A DNA stretch of 29,071 nucleotides from Pseudomonadota bacterium (GTDB lineage: Bacteria; Pseudomonadota; Alphaproteobacteria; JAKJEU01): NCBI GenBank assembly GCA_022705265.1, contig JAKJEU010000003.1, positions 1-29,071 of the forward strand, in the 5' to 3' direction. Positions within the stretch are counted from its first letter, which is position 1; the number at the start of each line of letters is the position of its first letter. The position numbers were made by a program, and so were the translations under genes. This document shows, in pieces, positions 17,501 through 23,239 of this stretch. The notes beneath the pieces were generated by a model. The model saw only the letters and a program-made list of their open reading frames with translations. It was not told the DNA's origin and searched no databases.

Positions 17501-18138
17501 CTTCCATCAGGGCGAGGCGAGCTTGCCCAAGTTTCAAGAAGGTTTTTTTCGATTTTTATTTGTTCTTTTGCCTCAAAATTACCTTTTAACTCATCAAAAG
17601 CAATTAAATCCTCGAAATTACGAACCCTCTCCAAAGTGTTTGGATGGTCTTTTTCATAATGGTCGTCGATATCGTCAGCACTTCCTTTGAAATATGATTT
17701 TTCAAATTCGTAAAGTTTTTTCATTGAGGTAACAAGCATCGAAGTATCATAAGATGCATTTTTCATAATTTGGTATGAATAAATATCGCAAATTCGTTCT
17801 TCGTTGATGTCGGTTAAGGCTTTATTGTCTTTGTTTTTTTTGTTTTTGACCACCAAATGTCCAAGCTCGTGAGCAAGGATTGCAACCATTTCGTCTTCGG
17901 TTTTTATGTCCTTTATCAAGCCTTTTGAAAAACAAAGCACAGGAGGGTTGTATTTAGTGTTGACCGAAGCATTTAAAGCTTCTTCGGTTGCAAAAATTCC
18001 GAATTTGATTTTATCAAGGTCTTTTAAAATTTCAGGAGAGTTTTTTTTAAGTTTTTCGTACACACCACCGATGTAAGATTGAAAACTTTTGCTTTCATCA
18101 GATTCTATGTCGATTATTTTGTTATGGATTGTGTACAT
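14542..18138 (-). CDS. Giant protein: M48-like metalloprotease domain plus C-terminal kinase-like domain
   Basis: This 1198-residue protein has an N-terminal zincin domain: AHELGH (HExxH, His90 and His94) with a downstream NEERICDIYSY that supplies the expected Glu ligand (about 113-114), the M48 (Ste24/HtpX/BepA) pattern, but without membrane helices or signal peptide. Residues about 230-850 are a long helical, charged region. At about 866-1050 I see kinase-fold marks: a Gly-rich loop ILGSGTYCYTVK, a Lys-bearing strand FALTLLKKG, then SDRHGAQL and IKMFDNGALD, which resemble the catalytic DRH.xxN and DFG/DNG metal sites of PI3K-like and other atypical kinases. The C-terminus is polar. Size, domain mix and lack of export signal suggest an effector or a large regulatory protein. 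The kinase call is from motifs only. Good AAGGATTG ribosome-binding site; monocistronic. Confidence 0.7.
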   Translation of the reverse strand: MYTIHNKIIDIESDESKSFQSYIGGVYEKLKKNSPEILKDLDKIKFGIFATEEALNASVNTKYNPPVLCFSKGLIKDIKTEDEMVAILAHELGHLVVKNKKNKDNKALTDINEERICDIYSYQIMKNASYDTSMLVTSMKKLYEFEKSYFKGSADDIDDHYEKDHPNTLERVRNFEDLIAFDELKGNFEAKEQIKIEKNLLETWASSPRPDGSFSLEAYDEVFANEIVNKDEIKQRSEVNFDPLSPLKPENSGEIDFELIENGKLNEFMKKYEQELAFKTKEGRPSSKWLSFSSKFHKELLKRYEADKEKYTQIIKDLYFKDLGSDWNRSFKHHNFINETLKYKDVFNLEERKDLLFKTKILYKINAINHKDTESIKAFFDFIDVNPNNYKEFDKIFKNVEDFDKSVKSNLSHINTLAWGYILKENNEIDLIKTINDMSKDINKMVKNPYPFYEYVKNNPDKLMEGKDLETISKAFIALNNFKIENYGEIKDINLLDFDEKSDNAFNNALKQALIKEKDKEKIGKISYELLSLSNISSPDLRTILRQKFVIATLKNLGQDDGSVEYSDKFLNLTHNLLENFKYGEGIKAVNQLSEVALIQKDLAFKVKSEIENNLKSHELLNNLALTKVSAFIFDNAAKNKDGQIALLDFLTSPLNGENLKKLNDKINPIMDELYADKLKSSLPEYVDNEALKAIFNKKAKETHENFWHLSNHARTIALSRLIYPVNEAFEDKNITNFLKEKLIPLKNDKGEKVEGASFVRDFFENYQKQCSQPLQRLVFSNLIANIKPKERYDNEQALSNALIMAGPSGAKVLQAINSLSKKDSANNEETKFAKNNFNRPSIFEIWERIDEVMPKEEKDGIKIKDILGSGTYCYTVKISDKDGKDFALTLLKKGIKNEAKVGFCRFEKAFDEMVKLDNQYGNFTPLISHAKELSKLETNLTISAKQSEIASTDYYNGKTYNVDGFDFKITNAKTISYNDKYKKCELAEGKLLNEMDAKSDYTKACAKVVFACEMEQILSGKAIDSDRHGAQLRIDNNGNIKMFDNGALDINPDDLKPNKPTREQLNVLSGIFKKALRNSILRSESVTTSLTKELTNPHPNKNTEKYLNNFKRAIVSLNDAVKLMGENDLERNNALRKCILTALSSETIHPAFKSNFVTFRNMKRTSNNAEIKNLNQTELKINPISAYMKNIYSNRNF

Positions 18139-18227
18139 TTTGGTTCAATCCTTTTTTCTTAAAAAACTTATCAATATAACCATGTTATTTATGTTTTTGT
18201 CATAAATCAAGTTAATTTTGTCAAAAA

Positions 18228-18262
18228 TAAACCGCCTTGAAAAATTTTATTCAAAGCGGTCG
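18228..18262 (-). terminator. Terminator of the acidic secreted protein gene
   Basis: ACCGCCTTGAA (18231-18241) and TTCAAAGCGGT (18250-18260) pair over ten positions with one mismatch. Read on the minus strand the stem is followed by TTTATTTTT. It lies between the acidic protein gene (18287) and the start of the large protease gene. Confidence 0.65.
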
Positions 18263-18286
18263 GAATATTTTTTATAAAACAAGCTT

Positions 18287-18556
18287 TTATACAGCTGGTT
18301 TTTCTTCTGTTACTTCTTCAATAACATCTTCAACCAAAGCATCATCTTCGCCCGTAACTTCTTCATCGGTTGTATCTTCTTCAACCATTCCGTCATCAGC
18401 TTCTTCTGTCATGTCTTCATCATACACAGCTTCATCAGTTGCATCTTCAACCATAACTGATTCGTCTTCATTCATCACAGGAACATCGTTTGAATATGAA
18501 GGAGTTGTAAATAAAATAAGGTTTAATAATAAAGAAAAAATCATAATTGATTTCAT
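18287..18556 (-). CDS. Small Sec-exported, highly acidic protein
   Basis: This 89-residue protein begins with a signal peptide (MKSIMIFSLLLNLILF, cut after about residue 22 at SYS-ND). The mature part is almost wholly Asp, Glu, Val, Thr and Met, with loose repeats such as VEDATDEAV, VEEDTTDEEV and VEDVIEEV. No Cys and no known domain. It may bind divalent metal or basic partners in the periplasm, or coat the surface. The AAGGATAACAC ribosome-binding site fits the ATG. The plus-strand ORF over the same bases, a Ser/Thr-rich chain, is a shadow of the acidic repeats. Confidence 0.65.
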   Translation of the reverse strand: MKSIMIFSLLLNLILFTTPSYSNDVPVMNEDESVMVEDATDEAVYDEDMTEEADDGMVEEDTTDEEVTGEDDALVEDVIEEVTEEKPAV

Positions 18557-18748
18557 GTGTGTTATCCTTAAAAAAGTTGTTACATATCAAATATTACTCC
18601 TGTTTATAAAAAAAACAACAGATATTAAATAATACTTAAGTATATATTTAAAAGGTTAATTTGCTAATAGCTCTTGCAAAAAATAAAAAATAATATTAGC
18701 CTTTTTATAATAATAACAATTTTTAAATTTAAAGAGTGTAAAACAATA

Positions 18749-19588
18749 ATGAGAAACATAAAATTTACCAAAATGCACGGAGCAGGAAACGATTATATTT
18801 ATGTGAACGGTTTTGTTTATGATGTAAAGGATCCAAGTGCTTTGGCAATCGAGCTTAGTAATCGTAATTTCGGGGTTGGTTCTGATGGCTTGGTTATGAT
18901 TTTGCCTTCTGAAAAATGCGATTTTCGTATGAGAATGTTTAATTCCGATGGTTCAGAAGCCGAAATGTGCGGAAATGCGACAAGATGTGTGGGTAAATAT
19001 GTTTATGATAACGGTTTGACATCGAAAACTGAAATTACTTTGGAAACTTTGGCTGGGACAAAATATATAACCTTGCTTGAAGGCGATGAGAAAAAAAGAA
19101 AAGTAACAGTCGATATGGGCGAACCAATTTTAAAAGCGGAACTTATCCCTGTGAAATCGACACTTGCACCTGTGGTTGCTATGCCTTTGATAATTGATGG
19201 CAAAGATTATAAGGTTACTTGTGTTTCTATGGGCAATCCTCATGCTGTAATCTTTACAAATGGGGTTTTTGGTATGGATTTAATTTCAATTGGACCTAAA
19301 TTTGAAAAACACGAAGTTTTCCCAAAGAAAACTAATACAGAGTTTGTTGAAATCGTTGATAAAGACAATCTTAATATGAGAGTTTGGGAAAGAGGTGCTG
19401 GTGAAACTTTGGCTTGCGGAACTGGGGCTTGTGCTTCACTTGTTGCGGCTGTATTAAATGGGCTTTCTAATCGCAAGGTTAAGATGAAACTTGTGGGTGG
19501 AGAGCTTGAAATTGAATGGAGAGAGGCTGATAACCATGTTTATATGACGGGTGAAGCGGTTTCTGTCTTTGATGGAATTATTTTATAA
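18749..19588 (+). CDS. dapF: Diaminopimelate epimerase
   Basis: This enzyme turns LL-diaminopimelate into meso-diaminopimelate for lysine and peptidoglycan. It has 279 residues from ATG 18749; a 25-residue extension from 18674 is unlikely, since the family starts at this point (NIKFTKMHGAGNDYIYV). Both catalytic Cys are present, in SEAEMCGNATRC (Cys74) and ETLACGTGACAS (Cys223). It is followed after 19 bases by dapL, whose product is the substrate, so the operon carries two consecutive steps. Upstream, the ribosome-binding site AAAGAGTG is rather far (about 12 bases). Confidence 0.97.
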   Translation: MRNIKFTKMHGAGNDYIYVNGFVYDVKDPSALAIELSNRNFGVGSDGLVMILPSEKCDFRMRMFNSDGSEAEMCGNATRCVGKYVYDNGLTSKTEITLETLAGTKYITLLEGDEKKRKVTVDMGEPILKAELIPVKSTLAPVVAMPLIIDGKDYKVTCVSMGNPHAVIFTNGVFGMDLISIGPKFEKHEVFPKKTNTEFVEIVDKDNLNMRVWERGAGETLACGTGACASLVAAVLNGLSNRKVKMKLVGGELEIEWREADNHVYMTGEAVSVFDGIIL

Positions 19589-19607
19589 AATATAAGAAAG
19601 GACAAAC

Positions 19608-20837
19608 ATGGCTTTTATTAATGAAAACTATTTGAAACTTCAAGGTAGTTACTTATTTTCCGAAATCGCAAGAAAGGTTAGAGAATATAAGGAAGACAAC
19701 CCAAATGCTCCAATCATTCGTATGGGTATTGGCGATGTTACTAAGCCTTTGGTTCCAGAAGTTGTAAAAGCTATGCATTTGGCGGTTGATGAGATGGCTG
19801 TTGCTTCATCTTTCCGTGGCTATGGTCCTGAACAAGGTTATGATTTTCTTCTTAACGCTATTGTTACAAATGATTACAAAAAAAGAGGGATTGAAATCGG
19901 TACAGACGAAGTTTTCGTAAGTGATGGTGCAAAAAGCGATACAGGAAATATCGGTGATATCTTGGGAACTGATAACATTGTTGCGGTTACGGATCCGGTT
20001 TATCCTGTGTATGTGGATACTAATGTTATGGCTGGAAGAGCGGGGGAATTTGTAAATAATCTTTGGAACAAGCTTATTTATATTCCATGTACTGCGGAAA
20101 ATAATTTTATCCCAGAAATTCCAAAACAAAAATTTGACATTGTATATCTTTGTTACCCAAATAACCCAACTGGAACAACTTTGACAAAAGCTCAACTTAA
20201 AACTTGGGTGGATTATGCGATCGAAAACAAGGTTTTGATTATGTTTGACGGTGCTTATGAAGCTTTTATTACCGAAGATGATGTCCCACACAGCATTTAC
20301 GAAATCGAAGGTGCAAAACAAGTCGCGATTGAATTTAGAAGCTTTTCAAAAACAGCAGGTTTCACAGGAACAAGATGTGCTTATACTGTGGTGCCAAAGG
20401 AATTGATGGGTTACACAAAAACGGGTGAAAAAGTTCCATTGAATAAGCTTTGGAATCGTCGTCATACAACTAAGTTCAATGGTGTTCCTTATGTTATTCA
20501 AAGAGCGGCTGAGGCTTGCTATTCAGAACAAGGTAGTCTTGAAGTGAAAAATGTTATTTCCTATTACATGAAAAACGCAAAAATCATCAAAGACGGTTTA
20601 GAAGCACAAGGATTAAAAGTCATGGGTGGTGTTAATTCTCCATATATTTGGATTAAAACACCAAAAGGCATGAATTCATGGGGTTTCTTTGATTATCTTT
20701 TAAAAGAACTTAACATTGTTGGTACTCCTGGGGTTGGATTTGGTCCGAGCGGAGAAGGATATTTACGATTAACTTCTTTCAATACTTTGGAAAATACCAT
20801 CGAAGCAGTTGAAAGACTTAAAAAAATATCTTTATAA
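19608..20837 (+). CDS. dapL: LL-diaminopimelate aminotransferase
   Basis: This 409-residue, PLP-dependent class I/II aminotransferase makes LL-diaminopimelate from tetrahydrodipicolinate and glutamate in one step, bypassing the succinylase or acetylase route. The DapL opening NENYLKLQGSYLFSEIARKV, the segment GIGDVTKPL, FRGYGPEQGYDFL, YPNNPTGT, FDGAYEAF and the Schiff-base Lys248 in FRSFSKTAGFTGTR are all present. Length is standard. It directly follows dapF. The good terminator at 20845 ends the operon. DapL is patchy across bacteria (chlamydiae, some clostridia, Bacteroidetes, spirochaetes, plants), so horizontal transfer is possible. Confidence 0.96.
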   Translation: MAFINENYLKLQGSYLFSEIARKVREYKEDNPNAPIIRMGIGDVTKPLVPEVVKAMHLAVDEMAVASSFRGYGPEQGYDFLLNAIVTNDYKKRGIEIGTDEVFVSDGAKSDTGNIGDILGTDNIVAVTDPVYPVYVDTNVMAGRAGEFVNNLWNKLIYIPCTAENNFIPEIPKQKFDIVYLCYPNNPTGTTLTKAQLKTWVDYAIENKVLIMFDGAYEAFITEDDVPHSIYEIEGAKQVAIEFRSFSKTAGFTGTRCAYTVVPKELMGYTKTGEKVPLNKLWNRRHTTKFNGVPYVIQRAAEACYSEQGSLEVKNVISYYMKNAKIIKDGLEAQGLKVMGGVNSPYIWIKTPKGMNSWGFFDYLLKELNIVGTPGVGFGPSGEGYLRLTSFNTLENTIEAVERLKKISL

Positions 20838-20844
20838 TTTATGT

Positions 20845-20880
20845 AAAAGGGGTTTATTATATTAATAAATCCCTTTTTTT
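20845..20880 (+). terminator. Terminator of the dapF-dapL operon
   Basis: AAAAGGGGTTTATT (20845-20858) pairs with AATAAATCCCTTTT (20864-20877) with one G-T pair and a 5-base loop, followed by a run of seven T (20874-20880). Confidence 0.9.
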
Positions 20881-20897
20881 ACCAAGGTCAAAGAAAT

Positions 20898-21584
20898 ATG
20901 TCAGAGATTACAAAAACTTATACCAATGTTAAGCCTATTAACAAAAATATTTATAATTTGTTTTGGGAATATGAGGAAAAACACGGAATAAAAATACCGA
21001 TTCCTTATAAGAATTTATTTTATAAATATAACGGTGGAAGCCCTACAAAAGACCTTGCTTTCGGCAATCATGAAATTAAAAACTTGTTGTCTTTTGATAA
21101 AGAAGATGCTGACAATGTTTGGCTTGCAAACAAAGATCTAAAAATCGAGGGCTTTGGTGCTTTTGCGGTTGAAAAATCATCAAATTATGTCGGATTTAAA
21201 TCGTTCAAAGGTGAAAAAGACATTAAAATCGCAACTTATAACAAAGAGAATGACAAGCTTATTATAATTTCTGGACAAGATGAATTTATAAAGAAAATTT
21301 ATCCAATAAAATGGGATAGGGATACTCTTGATTCTTATAAAGCGGATAAAAAAAGTGAAGTTGTGATATACGATTTCAAAGGTAATTCACATGAAAAGCC
21401 TTACTCTTTGTGCAAGATTTATGGTGAAAACGAACAAAGTGTGTTTAGTTATTCTTATTTCATGAAGGTTGCGGGGGAAAATGTCCATTACAAACTTTCG
21501 CTTGAAAAGATTTTATATTTCCTTAACTTCCCATACGAAGCACAAAGAGAGGCTTTTAACATTTGGTCAAATAAAAAGGGTTAA
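20898..21584 (+). CDS. SMI1/KNR4 (SUKH)-like protein
   Basis: This 228-residue soluble protein contains IPIPYKNLFYKYNGGSP at about residues 34-50, which matches the SUKH signature (Pro, aromatic Tyr, then a NGG turn) near the N-terminus, and later GFGAFAV and KDIKIATYN strands. SUKH proteins are best known as immunity proteins for contact-dependent or polymorphic toxins, though some have other roles. No toxin gene is next to it: it lies 60 bases after dapL with a terminator between and faces the ybaK gene on the other strand. If it is an immunity protein it is an orphan. The call rests on the N-terminal motif only. Confidence 0.5.
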   Translation: MSEITKTYTNVKPINKNIYNLFWEYEEKHGIKIPIPYKNLFYKYNGGSPTKDLAFGNHEIKNLLSFDKEDADNVWLANKDLKIEGFGAFAVEKSSNYVGFKSFKGEKDIKIATYNKENDKLIIISGQDEFIKKIYPIKWDRDTLDSYKADKKSEVVIYDFKGNSHEKPYSLCKIYGENEQSVFSYSYFMKVAGENVHYKLSLEKILYFLNFPYEAQREAFNIWSNKKG

Positions 21585-21588
21585 TGTT

Positions 21589-22047
21589 TTAAGTTACATC
21601 ACAACTTGAAGTCGCAATATCCATCAAAATATTGTAATTCACAGGCAACATAGACTTAGTAGTACCGCAAGCGGTATATACTGTGTCATATGGCTTTAAA
21701 CTTTCATCGATAAAGATTTGGACATTTTCGTTCATAATCCCAAATGGGCAAACCCCGCCAACGGGATATCCTGTGGCTTCCAAAGTTTCCTCAAAAGAAG
21801 CCATGGAAACTCTTCCACCTGCGATTTCTTTTATTTTAAGGTTTAATAATTTTTTATCACCTGCGGCGACAATCATTATATATTTTCCTTGCTTGCCTTT
21901 GAAAAGAATGGTTTTGGCGATTTGTCCTGCTTCAACATTTAAAGCTTTTGAAGCGTCTTCCACCGAAAAAGTTGCTCCTTCCTCGCTGAATTCAATTGGT
22001 TTAAGATTGTATTTTTCAAGTGTGGCATTAAGTTGTAAAGGTATCAT
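21589..22047 (-). CDS. YbaK/ProX-family aminoacyl-tRNA deacylase
   Basis: This 152-residue protein is a full YbaK-type domain. Visible marks are QIAKTILFKG (with the conserved Lys45 that contacts the substrate), the strand YIMIVAAGDKKL, and GYPVGGVCPFG before IFIDESL. Members hydrolyse mischarged tRNAs such as Cys-tRNA(Pro) or Ala-tRNA(Pro). The Gly-Gly-x-Cys-Pro-Phe-Gly segment is like many YbaK/EbsC proteins; the amino acid removed cannot be told. The start codon overlaps the luxS stop by one base, so the two are translationally coupled. Confidence 0.9.
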   Translation of the reverse strand: MIPLQLNATLEKYNLKPIEFSEEGATFSVEDASKALNVEAGQIAKTILFKGKQGKYIMIVAAGDKKLLNLKIKEIAGGRVSMASFEETLEATGYPVGGVCPFGIMNENVQIFIDESLKPYDTVYTACGTTKSMLPVNYNILMDIATSSCDVT

Positions 22048-22538
22048 TATATTTTTAACTCTAAATCTTTATTTTTATTAATTGAAATTCCTTGTTTGAC
22101 GATATTGGTTGCGATTTGTTTTGCTTCAACCATAGAATGGAGAGCACAAGAACCGCATTGAAGTTCATTTGATGCAGGAATTTCAGCATCATCATCAAGC
22201 TTGGCAATTTCCATCATAGATTTTAAGAAAGCATTTTTAACATCTTCTTCAATTGGTTTTCCAATAACGCTCATATAAAACCCAGTCTTGCAACCCATCG
22301 GAGAAATATCAATGATTTCAATCTTGTCGTTATTAAGAAAATCTCTCATAAACCCAGCAAAAAGATGTTCCAAAGTATGTAACCCTTTTTCAGGCAACAT
22401 ATCATGATTTGGGCGACAAAATCTTAAATCATATATAGTAATGTCGTCTCCGCTTTTGGTTTGCATTAATTTTGCGATTCGTACAGATGGGGCCCCCATC
22501 TTTGTATGGTCTACTTTGAAACTGTCAAGTAATGGCAT
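22047..22538 (-). CDS. luxS: S-ribosylhomocysteine lyase
   Basis: This 163-residue enzyme splits S-ribosylhomocysteine into homocysteine and the precursor of autoinducer-2, recycling the methyl cycle. Metal ligands His54 and His58 with Glu57 are in HTLEHLFAGFMRDF, Cys83 in DISPMGCKTGFYM, and the third ligand Cys128 in LQCGSCALHS. The ATG has AAGGAG upstream and a near-consensus promoter. No pfs (nucleosidase) gene is near. luxS is common in Firmicutes and gammaproteobacteria and rarer elsewhere. Forms an operon with the ybaK-like gene. Confidence 0.96.
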   Translation of the reverse strand: MPLLDSFKVDHTKMGAPSVRIAKLMQTKSGDDITIYDLRFCRPNHDMLPEKGLHTLEHLFAGFMRDFLNNDKIEIIDISPMGCKTGFYMSVIGKPIEEDVKNAFLKSMMEIAKLDDDAEIPASNELQCGSCALHSMVEAKQIATNIVKQGISINKNKDLELKI

Positions 22539-22569
22539 TATATTTCTCCTTAATTATCAATTAGCCAAA

Positions 22570-22598
22570 ATTATATTTTATAAGGAAAAAAAAGTCAA
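22570..22598 (-). promoter_or_regulatory. Sigma70 promoter of luxS-ybaK
   Basis: On the minus strand TTGACT (22598-22593) and TATAAT (22575-22570) are 17 bases apart, about 32 bases before the luxS ATG. Near-perfect consensus; it diverges from the leader/ATP-grasp locus. Confidence 0.8.
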
Positions 22599-22654
22599 CT
22601 TTAAGGGGTAAGTTTAGCGCGGTAATAAAAAAATTATTTTTTTTAAAAAAGATA

Positions 22655-22694
22655 TTGACAAAAACAATAAAATATAGAAAAATGGTTATATAAC
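22655..22694 (+). promoter_or_regulatory. Putative promoter region of the first leader/ATP-grasp unit
   Basis: TTGACA (22655-22660) is a perfect -35 box, but no good -10 lies 16-18 bases on. The nearest TATA-like word is in the palindrome GTTATATAAC (22685-22694), about 25 bases away. Similar TTGACA boxes precede the leader of the second unit (25071-25076) and third unit (28310-28315), also with TATA-like words only at about 22-25 bases. Confidence 0.35.
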
Positions 22695-22726
22695 GAATAA
22701 CTTAATTTTTTAAAGAGTGAAATTTT

Positions 22727-22873
22727 ATGAAACAATTTAGTCATACATATGATGTTTCTTCATTTGCAAAGGTTGATAACTTTGCAAGCTCTTTATTCGT
22801 AAAAAAATCTTCAAACATTATTATTACTATTGTGGTGCTACTAATTAGTGGCCTCCTAAACACGCTTTTATAA
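22727..22873 (+). CDS. Leader ORF 1: 48-residue peptide with hydrophobic C-terminus
   Basis: This ORF has 48 codons, ATG with AAAGAGTG about 9 bases before it. The N-terminal half is polar (MKQFSHTYDV), the C-terminal half is a membrane-like stretch IIITIVVLLISGLL. It aligns with leader ORF 2: MK.F..TY at the start, FA.SL.V in the middle, and VLLIS.LL at the end, so selection on the protein or on the shared RNA has kept it. Its last codons form arm A of pseudoknot 1. The ribosome-binding word TAAAGAG (22711-22717) can pair with CTCTTTA (22789-22795), and a hairpin (22764-22787, 8-base stem) abuts that. Role open: leader peptide, enzyme substrate or secreted peptide. Confidence 0.65.
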   Translation: MKQFSHTYDVSSFAKVDNFASSLFVKKSSNIIITIVVLLISGLLNTLL

Positions 22874-22934
22874 TCTTAAAGTAAAGAAAATAAAAAGTGG
22901 CTGGTGTTTAGGGGGAAACTAAGGACTGGCCACT
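22846..22934 (+). promoter_or_regulatory. Putative H-type pseudoknot 1
   Basis: Arm A (22852-22862, CCTCCTAAACA) pairs with A' (22905-22915, TGTTTAGGGGG); arm B (22896-22904, AGTGGCTGG) pairs with B' (22926-22934, CTGGCCACT, two G-U). The order A-B-A'-B' is interleaved, B abuts A', and the third loop is the purine-rich AAACTAAGGA. Arm A lies in the last codons of leader ORF 1; loop 1 holds its stop. An alternative pairing exists: 22845-22853 with 22928-22936 (TTAGTGGCC/GGCCACTAA, perfect), which would exclude both stems. Confidence 0.65.
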
Positions 22935-22973
22935 AAGCCTATGTTTTAATTATAATGTTTAAAAGAGTAATAA

Positions 22974-23126
22974 ATGAAAAATTTTGGATTTACATATAAT
23001 GATGTTTTAAAGGTGCAAGCAAATGATTTTGCTGTGTCTTTATATGTAAATCACACATTCGTCCTAATTACAATTATTACCATTATGGTGCTACTAATTA
23101 GTAGCCTTCTAAGCGTCCGTTTATAA
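22974..23126 (+). CDS. Leader ORF 2: 50-residue peptide with hydrophobic C-terminus
   Basis: This ORF has 50 codons, ATG with AAAAGAG about 8 bases upstream, and is clearly related to leader ORF 1 (MKNFGFTY at the start, NDFAVSLYV in the middle, TIMVLLISSLL at the end). Inside it a perfect 13-base inverted repeat (22987-22999 with 23040-23052) encloses a smaller AGCAAA/TTTGCT hairpin (23018-23033); the outer stem begins 13 bases after the A of the start codon, where it would hinder a starting ribosome. The last codons are arm A of pseudoknot 2. It is followed by ATP-grasp gene 1. Same uncertainty about function as for ORF 1. Confidence 0.65.
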   Translation: MKNFGFTYNDVLKVQANDFAVSLYVNHTFVLITIITIMVLLISSLLSVRL

Positions 23127-23199
23127 ATTTTTGAATCCAAAAATACTTAAATAAAGTGGCTAGCGTTTAGAAGGAGAAAACTAAAAAAGCTAGCCACTT
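23105..23199 (+). promoter_or_regulatory. Putative H-type pseudoknot 2
   Basis: Arm A (23105-23115, CCTTCTAAGCG) pairs with A' (23164-23174, CGTTTAGAAGG); arm B (23154-23164, AAGTGGCTAGC) pairs perfectly over 11 bases with B' (23189-23199). B and A' share the junction base, and the third loop AGAAAACTAAAAAA is A-rich as in loops that pack in a stem groove. Compared with pseudoknot 1 both stems have changed on both sides while staying paired. ATP-grasp gene 1 starts 41 bases after B'. Confidence 0.7.
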
Positions 23200-23239
23200 A
23201 AAATTTGTGTATTAAAAAAAATGTAAAAGGGTGAAAAAA

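Noticed and set aside
18237..18632. 131-codon plus-strand ORF rich in Ser and Thr
   Set aside because: It is the antisense shadow of the acidic secreted protein (Asp/Glu codons read backwards), which has a signal peptide and ribosome-binding site.
22727..23126. Leader ORFs 1 and 2 as type I toxins
   Set aside because: Small size, hydrophobic C-terminus and hidden ribosome-binding sites fit, but ORFs 4 and 5 are not membrane-like, no antisense promoter is evident, and the link to ATP-grasp genes is better explained by regulation.
22727..23239. Programmed frameshifting from leader ORF into the next gene at the pseudoknot
   Set aside because: No slippery heptamer lies 5-8 bases before arm A in any copy, and stops in all frames separate the leader ORFs from the ATP-grasp starts.
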